Under the pieces are notes generated by a model. It searched no databases. It had not been told where the DNA came from and was given only the letters and a program-made list of their open reading frames with translations. A stretch of 64,000 nucleotides of DNA from Haemophilus haemolyticus (GTDB lineage: Bacteria > Pseudomonadota > Gammaproteobacteria > Enterobacterales > Pasteurellaceae): positions 1,178,001 to 1,242,000 of the forward strand of contig NZ_CP031240.1 in the NCBI RefSeq assembly GCF_003351405.1. The letters run 5' to 3'. The position numbers and the translations under genes were made by a program. Each line of letters begins with the position of its first letter. Within the stretch, counting starts at the first letter, position 1. Below, piece by piece: positions 1 to 8,956 of this stretch.

Positions 1-13
1 AGATCTGAAGAAT

Positions 14-175
14 TAGGGAGCTGTCACTCCCTAGTATGTTGTGTTATTAGTAAGTCGGTAAACTCACTAATAATAGTAGTACGACAAGGATAATGAGTTT
101 AATCATTTTCTTATCCTCTTCAAACGTTGCGAAAAAGCGCAACACTCGCTTTCAAGGTTGTGACTTGAAAGCGAG
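14..175. other. intergenic region with five consecutive hairpins
   Basis: No gene is visible between the left edge and der at 332. Five perfect or near-perfect inverted repeats follow one another: 14-20/27-33, 44-51/66-73, 87-96/103-117 (bulged), 126-131/138-143 and 145-156/164-175. The last has a 12-bp perfect stem and 7-nt loop. None is followed by a good T-run, and the series ends at the terminator at 218-252. This could be a structured small RNA, a processed transcript tail or a phage/repeat remnant. I do not recognise a family. Confidence 0.4.
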
Positions 176-217
176 ATTATTATAATGTTAGGTTATAGAT
201 AAATAAACAGTGTTTAG

Positions 218-252
218 AAAGCCATAGGATTGTATCCTGTGGCTTTTTATTT
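218..252 (+). terminator. rho-independent terminator upstream of der
   Basis: A 10-bp stem (221-230 with 234-243, one G-T pair) with a 3-nt loop is followed by a T-rich tract. It would end transcripts coming from the hairpin-rich region to the left. Confidence 0.7.
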
Positions 253-269
253 TCTTTATGAAATCATTT

Positions 270-298
270 TTTACCAATCCTTTAACTTCCGATATAAT
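270..298 (+). promoter_or_regulatory. putative sigma-70 promoter of der
   Basis: TTTACC at 270-275 and a consensus TATAAT at 293-298 are separated by 17 bp. The -10 lies 33 bp before the der ATG. Confidence 0.6.
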
Positions 299-331
299 GG
301 CCGTAATTTTTGACAAAATAAGAGATTTTTT

Positions 332-1843
332 ATGGCAACTCCAGTTGTGGCCCTTGTAGGTCGCCCGAATGTGGGAAAATCCACATTATTTAATCGCCTT
401 ACTCGTACAAGAGATGCGTTAGTCGCTGATTTTCCTGGTCTAACTCGTGATAGAAAATACGGCCATGCTCATATTGCTGGTTATGAGTTTATTGTTATTG
501 ATACTGGCGGTATTGATGGAACCGAAGAGGGCGTAGAAGAAAAAATGGCGGAGCAATCTTTGCTTGCGATTGATGAAGCCGATATTGTTCTTTTTCTTGT
601 AGATGCTAGAGCGGGTTTAACGGCAGCTGATATTGGTATTGCTAATTACTTACGTCAACGTCAAAACAAAACGACGATTGTGGTGGCCAATAAAACCGAT
701 GGTATCGATGCGGATTCTCATTGTGCTGAATTTTATCAGTTAGGTTTAGGGGAAATTGAGCAAATCGCTGCCTCACAAGGCCGTGGTGTCACTCAGTTAA
801 TGGAACAAGTGCTTGCGCCTTTTGCGGAACAAATGGAAAACTCTGATGAAAATGACCGCACTTCTGAGGAAGAACAAGACGAATGGGAACAAGAATTCGA
901 TTTTGATTCAGAAGAAGATACGGCATTGCTTGATGAGGCGTTAGAAGAATCAGAAGAAGAGCAAGATAAAAATATTAAGATTGCTATTGTTGGTCGTCCA
1001 AACGTCGGTAAATCCACTTTAACCAATCGTATTTTAGGTGAAGATCGTGTCGTGGTTTACGATATGCCAGGCACGACTCGCGACAGTATTTATATCCCAA
1101 TGGAGCGTGATGGACAGAAATATACGTTGATTGATACGGCTGGTGTGCGTAAACGCGGTAAGGTGCATTTGGCTGTTGAAAAATTCTCCGTGATTAAAAC
1201 CTTACAAGCGATTCAAGATGCTAATGTTGTGTTATTGACTATTGACGCGAGAGAGAACATTTCTGATCAGGATTTATCTTTGCTCGGCTTTATTTTAAAT
1301 GCAGGCCGTTCTTTAGTGATCGTTGTGAATAAATGGGATGGTTTAGATCAAAATGTGAAAGACCGCGTTAAATCTGAACTTGATCGTCGTTTAGATTTTA
1401 TTGATTTTGCTCGTGTGCATTTTATTTCTGCATTGCACGGTAGTGGTGTGGGCAATCTTTTTGATTCGATTAAAGAAGCCTATGCTTGTGCGACTCAAAA
1501 AATGACGACCTCGCTTTTAACTCGTATTTTGCAAATGGCAACCGATGAGCACCAACCACCGATGATTGGCGGTCGTCGAATTAAATTGAAATATGCTCAT
1601 CCAGGTGGTTACAACCCACCGATTATTGTGGTTCACGGTAACCAAATGGATAAACTACCAGATTCTTATAAACGTTATTTATCTAATTATTATCGTAAGA
1701 GCTTAAAAATTATTGGTTCACCGATTCGTCTTCTTTTCCAAGAAGGTTCGAATCCATTTGCGGGGCGTAAAAATAAACTTACCCCGAACCAACTGCGTAA
1801 ACGTAAACGTTTGATGAAGTTTATTAAGAAAGCGAAACGTTAA
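332..1843 (+). CDS. der: Ribosome biogenesis GTPase Der (EngA)
   Basis: This is an essential double-domain GTPase that acts in 50S ribosomal subunit assembly. Two G domains are visible, each with an identical P-loop GRPNVGKST (near residues 10 and 221), DTGG/DTAG switch II motifs and NKTD/NKWD specificity motifs. A KH-like C-terminal domain ends in a very basic tail. The 503-residue length is normal for the family. The linker between the G domains (about residues 170-212) is strikingly acidic, made mostly of Glu and Asp. The ATG at 332 follows a weak AGAG ribosome site and a good promoter. The gene is transcribed alone and ends in a terminator shared with the convergent sotB. Confidence 0.97.
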   Translation: MATPVVALVGRPNVGKSTLFNRLTRTRDALVADFPGLTRDRKYGHAHIAGYEFIVIDTGGIDGTEEGVEEKMAEQSLLAIDEADIVLFLVDARAGLTAADIGIANYLRQRQNKTTIVVANKTDGIDADSHCAEFYQLGLGEIEQIAASQGRGVTQLMEQVLAPFAEQMENSDENDRTSEEEQDEWEQEFDFDSEEDTALLDEALEESEEEQDKNIKIAIVGRPNVGKSTLTNRILGEDRVVVYDMPGTTRDSIYIPMERDGQKYTLIDTAGVRKRGKVHLAVEKFSVIKTLQAIQDANVVLLTIDARENISDQDLSLLGFILNAGRSLVIVVNKWDGLDQNVKDRVKSELDRRLDFIDFARVHFISALHGSGVGNLFDSIKEAYACATQKMTTSLLTRILQMATDEHQPPMIGGRRIKLKYAHPGGYNPPIIVVHGNQMDKLPDSYKRYLSNYYRKSLKIIGSPIRLLFQEGSNPFAGRKNKLTPNQLRKRKRLMKFIKKAKR

Positions 1844-1871
1844 ATTCAAGATAGATAAAACTTAGAAAGAT

Positions 1872-1925
1872 TTAACCGCACTTTTAAAACTCTTTTTAGA
1901 GAACTAAAGTGTGGTTATTTTTTTA
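1872..1925 (+). terminator. terminator between der and sotB (uptake-signal dyad)
   Basis: AACCGCACTTT (1874-1884) pairs with AAAGTGTGGTT (1906-1916) with one wobble, followed by a run of seven Ts on the plus strand. The arms are an uptake signal and a one-base degenerate inverted copy. The T-run overlaps the sotB stop codon. Confidence 0.7.
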
Positions 1926-3113
1926 TTTGTTTTGCAGAAGAAATGTATGGCGATATTTTAAGTGCGTTGTAATAAAAATGATGAAACCGATTAAACCTAA
2001 TGTAGCGCCCGTATAACCAATTTCGTTTAATCCTAAATAGGTTGTCGCAAGATTTCCAAATAATGCGCCAGCTCCAATTCCTGCATTGAAAATGCCCGAG
2101 TAAATAGCCGTGGCAACATCGGTTGCATCTGGCGCAAGTTTTAGTACGCGCATTTGTAGGGATAGCCCGATACAAGAAATGCCAATCCCCCAAATAAATA
2201 CAAGACTGAACATTGCTATTATTGTTTCGGTAGAGAAGAGGAGTAACAGGAGAGAGAACATCAATAAACTCATCGAAACAACAATAAATTTTGTAGGAGC
2301 AAGTCGGTAGAATCTGTTAAATAATAGACTTGCGGCAATACCTGAGAAACCAAAAATTAATAATACAGCCGTGGCAAAATTTGGATCCAAGTGCCCGACA
2401 TCAATCATGAATGGTTCGATATAAGTATAAGCGGTAAAGTGTGCTGAAATGACGATTGCCGTTGTTACATAAAGCCAAAGTAATAAGGGGCGTTTCGCAA
2501 GCAAGGGTAAACTTGCAATAGAGCCTGCATTTTTACTGGGTAAATTTGGCAATAATCGAATAATTAAAAACATGATGGATAATGCCAGTACCGCAATAAT
2601 GCCAAAAGTGACTCGCCAACCGACGAGCTGTCCGACAATTCGTCCAATCGGTAAGCCTAAGATGGTGGCCAGTGCGGTGCCAATAGCGAGCATTCCTAAT
2701 GCTTGAGTTTTCTTGTGTTTAGGTGCTATGCGCATCACAAGTGAGGCAGTAATTGACCAAAACACCGAATGTGCTAATGCAATACACATTCGAGCGATAA
2801 GTAATATCCAGAAATTCCATGCAATGACCGATAATATATGTCCAACAATAAATATAATGAACAGCTTAATAAGCAGACTTTTACGTTCCATGTTGCCTGT
2901 GGCAAGCATGGCTGGTAAAGACATAATTAGCACCGTCCAAGCATAAACTGTCATCATTAAACCAGTATCGGCAGTTTGCATATTAAAACTTTGTGCAATG
3001 TCACTTAACATTGCAACGGGCACGAATTCTGTAGTATTAAAAATAAATCCTGCGCAAGCCATAATAAGCACGCGCCATGATTGGATTTTTTCAGCTTTTA
3101 AATATAACGACAT
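1923..3113 (-). CDS. sotB: Sugar efflux transporter, SotB-like MFS
   Basis: This is a 396-residue major facilitator superfamily exporter with about 12 hydrophobic segments. The N-terminal portion (FNTTEFVPVAMLSDIAQSF) is characteristic of the SotB/YdeA drug:H+ antiporter-1 group, which exports arabinose/IPTG-type sugars in E. coli. It is the last gene of a minus-strand operon: its ATG overlaps the stop codon of the AsmA-like gene by one base (TAATG), so the two are probably translationally coupled. The substrate in Haemophilus cannot be read from the sequence. The family call is firm; the sugar specificity is by analogy. Confidence 0.85.
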   Translation of the reverse strand: MSLYLKAEKIQSWRVLIMACAGFIFNTTEFVPVAMLSDIAQSFNMQTADTGLMMTVYAWTVLIMSLPAMLATGNMERKSLLIKLFIIFIVGHILSVIAWNFWILLIARMCIALAHSVFWSITASLVMRIAPKHKKTQALGMLAIGTALATILGLPIGRIVGQLVGWRVTFGIIAVLALSIMFLIIRLLPNLPSKNAGSIASLPLLAKRPLLLWLYVTTAIVISAHFTAYTYIEPFMIDVGHLDPNFATAVLLIFGFSGIAASLLFNRFYRLAPTKFIVVSMSLLMFSLLLLLFSTETIIAMFSLVFIWGIGISCIGLSLQMRVLKLAPDATDVATAIYSGIFNAGIGAGALFGNLATTYLGLNEIGYTGATLGLIGFIIFITTHLKYRHTFLLQNK

Positions 3114-4297
3114 TAACGTAACTTTTCTTTAATCGCATCAATTAATTGATGGCGGAATTTCTTCGTAAAATTAATTTTATATTGTGGTGAACTGCAGTTA
3201 CCAAAAAAATTGATTGGTAGTGTTAAATTTTGATAGCGTTGATCGGTAGAATGTAAATTGATATCCACATTGCATTCCATTCGGTTTAAATCAATGATGC
3301 CTTTCCCTTGTCCCAAAAGTGTGGGTGTTTTTAATTCAATTTTTTCAGCAATAAGTTGATTTTGTTGGAGGAATAATTGTAAGTAAAATTGTTCAAAGCG
3401 AGTGTTTAATTCTTTGTTTTGTAACAGATCACCGTTGTAATTGATAGGGAAATATTGACTGACCATATCCAATAAATTTACGCCAAGAATTTCGCCATTT
3501 TGAGCGAGGATATTTAACTTTCCTTGAATAAGTTGCGAATGTAAAAATGTGAAATCAATATTAAAATCTGTGTGTCCACTTAACACTTCTGGCAAATTTA
3601 ATAGTGCGAATAAGCGTTTAACCGGGAAATATTTGCCTGAAAAATTTACCGCACTTTGATTGTCTATTTGTTGATATTTCAATATGGCTAAACAATCGTT
3701 ATCACACTGTGGTTTTATATAAGTTACCATTTGTTGGCGTGGGGACGTAAAATCTGCGTGGGTTTCTATATAACCAAGAGGCTGGTTATTTAAGCTTGCA
3801 TCAACAAATTGAATCAGAACTGATTTCGGGTTTGAAAAATCTAAATTTGCTTTGTTGAAAGTAAAATTGAATGTTTTATTTTCATATATAGGTTTATCAA
3901 ATTCAATACGAATATGGTTTTCACCCTTCAACATTACTTTTTGGGATAAAAGTTGATTTAAGGAAAACGGCGCTAAATCCATTGAGATATTTGCGCTGTT
4001 TTGTGCGTTTTGATTTAGAGTGATTTGTTGAAGATTAAGTGAGTGAAGTTTTGCGTTGACATAAAAAAGAGGCAAAAAATTAAGTTTAGCTTCAAGTTTT
4101 TGAACTGAAAATTGCGTAGTTTTTATATTTTTAAGAGAAAGTGCGGGGGGAAATAGAGATAAATTGACTGATTGAACCGCAATATTTTGTTGTGCTAGTT
4201 GTTCACCTATGAAACTTTGTACTCGATAAAGTTGGATATACAAAAAAGAAAAGATCGCCAAAGCGACGATCCCTACGCCAAGCGCGAACTTTTTCAT
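3113..4297 (-). CDS. AsmA-like envelope protein
   Basis: This 394-residue protein has one N-terminal membrane anchor (about residues 5-21, FALGVGIVALAIFSFLYIQL) followed by a long, beta-rich periplasmic region resembling the C-terminal part of AsmA-family proteins, for example GKGIIDLNRMECNVDINLHST near the C-terminus. AsmA/TamB-like proteins bridge the inner and outer membranes and affect lipid homeostasis. The protein is shorter than E. coli AsmA (about 617 residues), so it may be a reduced member. It sits between dcd (3 bp upstream) and sotB (1-bp overlap). I recall a hypothetical protein at this position in H. influenzae Rd (HI0134). Confidence 0.6.
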   Translation of the reverse strand: MKKFALGVGIVALAIFSFLYIQLYRVQSFIGEQLAQQNIAVQSVNLSLFPPALSLKNIKTTQFSVQKLEAKLNFLPLFYVNAKLHSLNLQQITLNQNAQNSANISMDLAPFSLNQLLSQKVMLKGENHIRIEFDKPIYENKTFNFTFNKANLDFSNPKSVLIQFVDASLNNQPLGYIETHADFTSPRQQMVTYIKPQCDNDCLAILKYQQIDNQSAVNFSGKYFPVKRLFALLNLPEVLSGHTDFNIDFTFLHSQLIQGKLNILAQNGEILGVNLLDMVSQYFPINYNGDLLQNKELNTRFEQFYLQLFLQQNQLIAEKIELKTPTLLGQGKGIIDLNRMECNVDINLHSTDQRYQNLTLPINFFGNCSSPQYKINFTKKFRHQLIDAIKEKLR

Positions 4298-4300
4298 CGA

Positions 4301-4888
4301 TTATTCCTTGTCTTCGTCAATTCGACTCGCAACCGCACTTTGTTGATTTTTATATTTTGCATCTTTGCGGCTACTATATGGTCGTTTCGCTTCGCCACTT
4401 AATATTTCAAAGCTCAATGCACCAATCACCATATTTGGACGTAATGCTAATGGTAATTTCCCTGAATTATAAAATTCCAATACGATTTTTCCTTCCCAAC
4501 CTGGATCAATACGGTGTGCCGTGACGTGTACCATTAAGCCTAAACGCGCTAAAGAAGATCGACCGTCTAACCAACCGATAATATTGGCAGGTAATTTCAC
4601 TGATTCAAGTGTAGTTGCTAATGCTAAAGTACCTGGATGTAAGAAAAATGCTTCGCCTTCAGGCACAATAATTTCATCACTCATTACGGATTCAAGCTGG
4701 GCGGACACTTCTTCTTTCGGGCCGCTTAAATCAATGAAAGGCGCCGAGTGCTCACGAAATACGCGGAAAGAATTACCCAAGCGAACATCAATTGTTGCAC
4801 CGTTGATTTTGTCATTACTTGGACGAGGAGTTAAAGAAATAATGCCATCATCGAGATAGCGTTCAATATCAGTATCGCAAAGACGCAT
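4301..4888 (-). CDS. dcd: dCTP deaminase
   Basis: Dcd deaminates dCTP to dUTP, the main source of dUMP for thymidylate synthesis. The 195 residues match the usual length of about 193. The start [15 protein letters not shown], the [22 protein letters not shown] signature and the [11 protein letters not shown] segment are all typical; the Glu in the last is the usual catalytic position. The ATG follows udk by 8 bp, so pyrimidine salvage (udk) and dCTP deamination are co-transcribed. The C-terminus ends normally with a short acidic tail. Confidence 0.96.
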   Translation of the reverse strand: MRLCDTDIERYLDDGIISLTPRPSNDKINGATIDVRLGNSFRVFREHSAPFIDLSGPKEEVSAQLESVMSDEIIVPEGEAFFLHPGTLALATTLESVKLPANIIGWLDGRSSLARLGLMVHVTAHRIDPGWEGKIVLEFYNSGKLPLALRPNMVIGALSFEILSGEAKRPYSSRKDAKYKNQQSAVASRIDEDKE

Positions 4889-4896
4889 AAGATTTC

Positions 4897-5535
4897 CTAT
4901 TTTTGATTCAATAAATGAAGGATTTGAGCTTTTAACATATTGATTGCAATACGGTTTTTACCACCACGAGGAATAACAATATCCGCATATTGTTTAGAAG
5001 GCTCAATAAATTGTAAGAACATTGGGCGCACGGTTGCACGATATTGATCAATAACCGATTGTAGGGAACGACCACGTTCTTCCATATCGCGTTGTAAACG
5101 ACGAATAAAACAAATGTCTAATGGTGTGTCCACGAATACGGAAATATCCGCAAGTTGACGAACGCGTTCATCAGTAAGCAGTAAAATCCCTTCTAAAATC
5201 ACAATACGTTTTGGTGTAAATGTTGTGGTTTCACCCGTACGAGTATGATCAACATAGCTATAAACAGGTACATCAACTGCTTTTCCTGATTTTAAATCTT
5301 TTAAATGTTGAATGAGCAAATCTCGATCCATTGAGCTTGGATGGTCGTAATTTGTTTTTATACGTTCGCTCATTTCTAAATGGCTTTGATCTTTGTAGTA
5401 ACTGTCTTCTGCAATAATACCAATTTCTTGGCAGCCTAATTCATTACAGAGTTCTTTGTGAACGGTAGAGGCGATAGAACTTTTTCCTGATGCGGATGCG
5501 CCAGTGATGGCGATTATGATACAAGAATCTGACAT
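4897..5535 (-). CDS. udk: Uridine/cytidine kinase
   Basis: Udk phosphorylates uridine and cytidine to UMP and CMP in pyrimidine salvage. The P-loop is GASASGKSS (residues 11-19). [16 protein letters not shown] and the [16 protein letters not shown] segment are hallmarks of the uridine kinase family. The length of 212 residues is normal. It is the first gene of the minus-strand run udk-dcd-AsmA-like-sotB and is divergent from afuA; the 163-bp gap must hold promoters for both directions. Confidence 0.96.
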   Translation of the reverse strand: MSDSCIIIAITGASASGKSSIASTVHKELCNELGCQEIGIIAEDSYYKDQSHLEMSERIKTNYDHPSSMDRDLLIQHLKDLKSGKAVDVPVYSYVDHTRTGETTTFTPKRIVILEGILLLTDERVRQLADISVFVDTPLDICFIRRLQRDMEERGRSLQSVIDQYRATVRPMFLQFIEPSKQYADIVIPRGGKNRIAINMLKAQILHLLNQK

Positions 5536-5620
5536 AGTTTTGCGAGGTATAGAAAAATTTGATGAATTATAAAGAAAAGTGCAGTGAATTTCACGTTTAT
5601 TTTTTTCTGATAATTTCTAA

Positions 5621-5672
5621 AACTGTGAACTTCATCACGGTATTACTTCCTCTTTTCGAGTAGGATTCAAAC
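5621..5672 (+). promoter_or_regulatory. CRP site and putative class II promoter of afuABC
   Basis: A 22-bp sequence at 5621-5642 contains TGTGA (5624-5628), six bases, then TCACG (5635-5639), nine of ten conserved CRP positions. A reasonable -10 (TAGGAT, 5661-5666) lies where it would place the CRP centre near -41.5, the class II activation geometry, with a start near 5673. This is inferred from spacing; no recognisable -35 is present, which fits CRP dependence. Confidence 0.55.
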
Positions 5673-5698
5673 ATTCTATCCAATAAGGAGTATTTATT

Positions 5699-6739
5699 AT
5701 GAAATTCAACAAGATTTCTCTTTCTGTTTCTGCCACACTTTTAGCGGCTGGCTTAGCAATTTCTGGTTCGGCTAGTGCAAAGGGTAGATTGGTAGTGTAT
5801 TGTAGTGCAACAAATGCGCTATGCGAAGCAACAACGAAGGCATTTGGTGAAAAATATGATGTGAAAACATCCTTTATTCGTAATGGTTCAGGCAGTACTT
5901 TTGCCAAAGTTGAAGCTGAAAAAAATAATCCTCAAGCGGATGTTTGGTTTGGTGGTACCTTTGACCCTCAAGCACAAGCGGCTGAATTAGGGTTAATTGA
6001 GCCTTATAAATCTAAACACATTGATGAAATCGTTGAACGTTTCCGCGATCCTGCGAAAACTAAAGGCCATTATGTATCATCTATCTACATGGGAATCTTA
6101 GGCTTTGGTGTGAATACCGAGCGTTTAGCTAAATTAGGTATTAAAGAAGTACCAAAATGTTGGAAAGACCTAACAGATCCACGCTTAAAAGGCGAAGTTC
6201 AAATTGCAGACCCTCAAAGTGCGGGTACAGCTTACACAGCATTGGCAACTTTTGTTCAATTATGGGGGGAAAAAGAGGCATTCGATTTCCTAAAAGCATT
6301 ACATCCTAATGTGTCTCAATATACCAAATCTGGTATCACGCCATCACGTAACTCTGCGCGCGGTGAAGCGACAATTGGTGTGGGTTTCTTACATGATTAT
6401 GCATTAGAAAAACGCAATGGTGCGCCGTTAGAATTAGTCGTACCTTGCGAAGGAACTGGTTATGAGTTAGGTGGTGTGAGTATCTTAAAAGGTGCGCGTA
6501 ATATTGATAATGCAAAATTATTCGTCGATTGGGCTTTATCAAAAGAAGGCCAAGAATTAGCTTGGAAACAAGGGGATTCTTTACAAATCTTAACTAACAC
6601 GACCGCAGAACAATCACCAACTGCATTTGATCCAAATAAACTCAAATTAATCAATTATGACTTTGAAAAATACGGTGCAACAGAACAACGTAAAGCCTTA
6701 ATTGAAAAATGGGTACAAGAAATTAAATTGGCGAAATAA
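5699..6739 (+). CDS. afuA: AfuA periplasmic binding protein (probable sugar-phosphate binding)
   Basis: This is the substrate-binding protein of an ABC importer. Residues 1-27 form a classical signal peptide ending in SASA before KG. The rest matches the Fbp-like binding-protein family (VVYCSATNALCEA, NGSGSTFAKVEAE, DVWFGGTFD). The gene was originally named as ferric uptake (afuA). However, AfuA of Actinobacillus pleuropneumoniae has been shown to bind hexose phosphates, and the CRP site upstream fits a sugar function. A strong AAGGAG ribosome site precedes the ATG. It is followed by the permease and ATPase genes after a 135-bp gap with a hairpin. Ligand assignment is by homology; family is certain. 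Confidence 0.85.
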   Translation: MKFNKISLSVSATLLAAGLAISGSASAKGRLVVYCSATNALCEATTKAFGEKYDVKTSFIRNGSGSTFAKVEAEKNNPQADVWFGGTFDPQAQAAELGLIEPYKSKHIDEIVERFRDPAKTKGHYVSSIYMGILGFGVNTERLAKLGIKEVPKCWKDLTDPRLKGEVQIADPQSAGTAYTALATFVQLWGEKEAFDFLKALHPNVSQYTKSGITPSRNSARGEATIGVGFLHDYALEKRNGAPLELVVPCEGTGYELGGVSILKGARNIDNAKLFVDWALSKEGQELAWKQGDSLQILTNTTAEQSPTAFDPNKLKLINYDFEKYGATEQRKALIEKWVQEIKLAK

Positions 6740-6802
6740 TTATTAAATGATAATTGTGAGACGGTTTTGAATACGTCATTGCAGTGTCATTTTTATTATT
6801 GG

Positions 6803-6822
6803 TGGCGGACTAAAGTCCGCCA
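6803..6822 (+). promoter_or_regulatory. stem-loop between afuA and afuB
   Basis: TGGCGGAC (6803-6810) and GTCCGCCA (6815-6822) form an 8-bp perfect stem with a TAAA loop and no T-run. Such a stem downstream of a binding-protein gene commonly stabilises its mRNA, or partly blocks read-through, so that the binding protein outnumbers the permease. Confidence 0.55.
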
Positions 6823-6874
6823 TGCTATTTTGATATTTGTATCACTATGTTCTAGTTAGTTCCTGCGAGGTTGT

Positions 6875-8932
6875 ATGAACGCAAAAAAACTTTCCATAAT
6901 GCATTCTGCTTATTTTTGGATTATTTTATCCTTGTTAGCGTTTGCACTTCTGCCTTCCAATGCACTTGATTACGGTTTGTTTGAAAGTACTTCAGATGAA
7001 TATTTAGAGGCAATGGGCTGGGCTTCTTTCAATTTAACTTGGGCTTGGTTCCTGCCTGTTATTGTGTATGGTGCTTTGCCGTTATTTAGATTGCCACAGC
7101 AAACCCAAGCAAAAACAGAGCTATTTTTGACCGCACTTTCTGTACTGTTTATGTTTATCAGTGCGACGGTGTACAAAATCAGCATGGGCTATTCTGTAAT
7201 TGTGTTACTTGTGGGCTATACCGCATTAGCAACACTTTCATTGGCAAAACTAAAAGTGATGCAAGGTGATAAATTTATCATCGCTTCTTTGCTTTGCATT
7301 ATTTTGCTCATTTTCTTCTTTATCGTTTATCCAACATTGGCGATTTTCGTTTCAATGTTTTATGACGGAGACACATTTGCGCCACAACAAGTGATGCGTA
7401 TTTTAACGCAGAGCTATATTGTTCGAGTAATTACCAATTCGCTTTTCTTATCGGGCTTTGTGGGCATAGTTTCGACTGTATTTGGTCTAGCCTTTGCGCT
7501 TTATACCACGCGTATCGCTCGTAGAACGGCATTTATCGGAAAAATTTTCTCTATTTTGCCAATTGTTACACCACCATTTGTTGTGGGATTAGGGGTAACT
7601 TTAATGCTTGGCCGTTCTGGTTATGTAACCGAATTTTTAAGTACGAATTTTGGTTTCACCAATCATAACTGGTTGTATGGTTTTAATGGGATTGCGATTG
7701 CTCAAATTCTCGCATTTGTGCCTATTTCTTTTATGATTTTAGATGGTGCATTGAAATCGGTACATCCTTCAATTGAAGAAGCCTCTTATACGTTACGAGC
7801 CAATCGCTACCAAACCTTCTATAACATCATTTTCCCATTGTTACGCCCAGCATTGGCAAACTCATTTTTAATTGTATTTATCCAATCACTTGCAGATTTT
7901 AGTAACCCATTGGTATTGGGTGGTAGCTTTGATGTGATTGCAACACAGATATATTTCTATATTGCGGGTTCACAATTAGATTACGCATCAGCAAGTACCT
8001 TAGGTTCAATATTATTAATTTTCTCTCTAGCGATTTTTATTATTCAATACATTTGGATTGGTAACCGCTCTTATGTCACCGTTTCGGGGAAATCTTATCG
8101 TGGCGATGTGCAAGAGCTGCCAAACGGCTTGAAATATACCATCATCGGTATGCTTGGATTCTGGGTAATCTTTAATATGGCACTTTACGGTAGCATTTTC
8201 TACGGAAGTTTCACTGTAAACTGGGGCGTGGATTACACTTTAACCTTGAAAAACTATGCGATGTTATTCGGGCAAGGACTGAGTGATGGGGCGTGGCCAT
8301 CACTGATCAATACCTTAATCTATGCAGGTATTGCCGCACCATTAACCGCATTTTTGGGATTATTGATTGCGTACATTGTGGTGCGTAAAGATTTCCAAGG
8401 TAAAAAATCCCTTGAGTTCTTAACGATGCTTTGCTTTGCCGTACCGGGGACTGTGGCAGGGGTATCTTATATTTTAGCGTTCAACAATGCGCCACTTTAT
8501 ATTACGGGTACGGGCATTATTGTGATTATTTCAATGGTAATGCGTGATTTACCTATTGGTATGCGAGCAGCGATTGCAGGGTTAGGACAGCTTGATAAAT
8601 CCCTTGATGAAGCATCGCTTTCTTTAAAAGGGAGTTCGTGGAAAACATTGTGCTTTATCGTATTGCCGTTATTAAAACCTGCGTTGCTTTCTGCTTTAGT
8701 AACCAGTTTCGTTCGTGCAATGACGACGGTAAGTGCGATTATATTCTTAGTGACAGCAGATACTCGCGTTGCTACCGCATATATTCTAAATCGTGTGGAA
8801 GACGGAGAATACGGCATTGCGATTGCATACGGCTCAATCTTAATTGTTGTTATGATGGCAATTATTTTATTCTTCGACTGGATTGTAGGTGATACACGTA
8901 TCTCTCGTTCTAAAGCGAAAAAAATGAATTAA
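6875..8932 (+). CDS. afuB: AfuB, fused double permease of the ABC importer
   Basis: This 685-residue inner-membrane protein holds two permease modules in one chain. Two binding-protein-dependent transport regions are visible, one around residues 270-340 (EEASYTLRANRYQTFYNIIFPLLRP) and one around 560-620 (DEASLSLKGSSWKTLCFIVLPLLKP). Each carries the EAA-loop that contacts the ATPase. About 12-14 membrane segments precede and separate them. The ATG follows a GCGAGG site. The gene lies between afuA and afuC (24 bp). The reading frame is intact over its whole length; I recall that it is split in the Rd annotation, so this may be the functional form. Confidence 0.88.
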   Translation: MNAKKLSIMHSAYFWIILSLLAFALLPSNALDYGLFESTSDEYLEAMGWASFNLTWAWFLPVIVYGALPLFRLPQQTQAKTELFLTALSVLFMFISATVYKISMGYSVIVLLVGYTALATLSLAKLKVMQGDKFIIASLLCIILLIFFFIVYPTLAIFVSMFYDGDTFAPQQVMRILTQSYIVRVITNSLFLSGFVGIVSTVFGLAFALYTTRIARRTAFIGKIFSILPIVTPPFVVGLGVTLMLGRSGYVTEFLSTNFGFTNHNWLYGFNGIAIAQILAFVPISFMILDGALKSVHPSIEEASYTLRANRYQTFYNIIFPLLRPALANSFLIVFIQSLADFSNPLVLGGSFDVIATQIYFYIAGSQLDYASASTLGSILLIFSLAIFIIQYIWIGNRSYVTVSGKSYRGDVQELPNGLKYTIIGMLGFWVIFNMALYGSIFYGSFTVNWGVDYTLTLKNYAMLFGQGLSDGAWPSLINTLIYAGIAAPLTAFLGLLIAYIVVRKDFQGKKSLEFLTMLCFAVPGTVAGVSYILAFNNAPLYITGTGIIVIISMVMRDLPIGMRAAIAGLGQLDKSLDEASLSLKGSSWKTLCFIVLPLLKPALLSALVTSFVRAMTTVSAIIFLVTADTRVATAYILNRVEDGEYGIAIAYGSILIVVMMAIILFFDWIVGDTRISRSKAKKMN

Positions 8933-8956
8933 CTCGTTAAGTTGTAGGTAAAAATT

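Noticed and set aside
793-1026. Minus-strand reading frame inside der, and many similar frames elsewhere
   Set aside because: They lie opposite well-supported genes, have no ribosome site or family similarity and follow codon shadows.
6736-6760. Fur-box-like AT-rich sequence after afuA
   Set aside because: Only part of the 19-bp consensus matches and the position, between afuA and afuB, is not a promoter.
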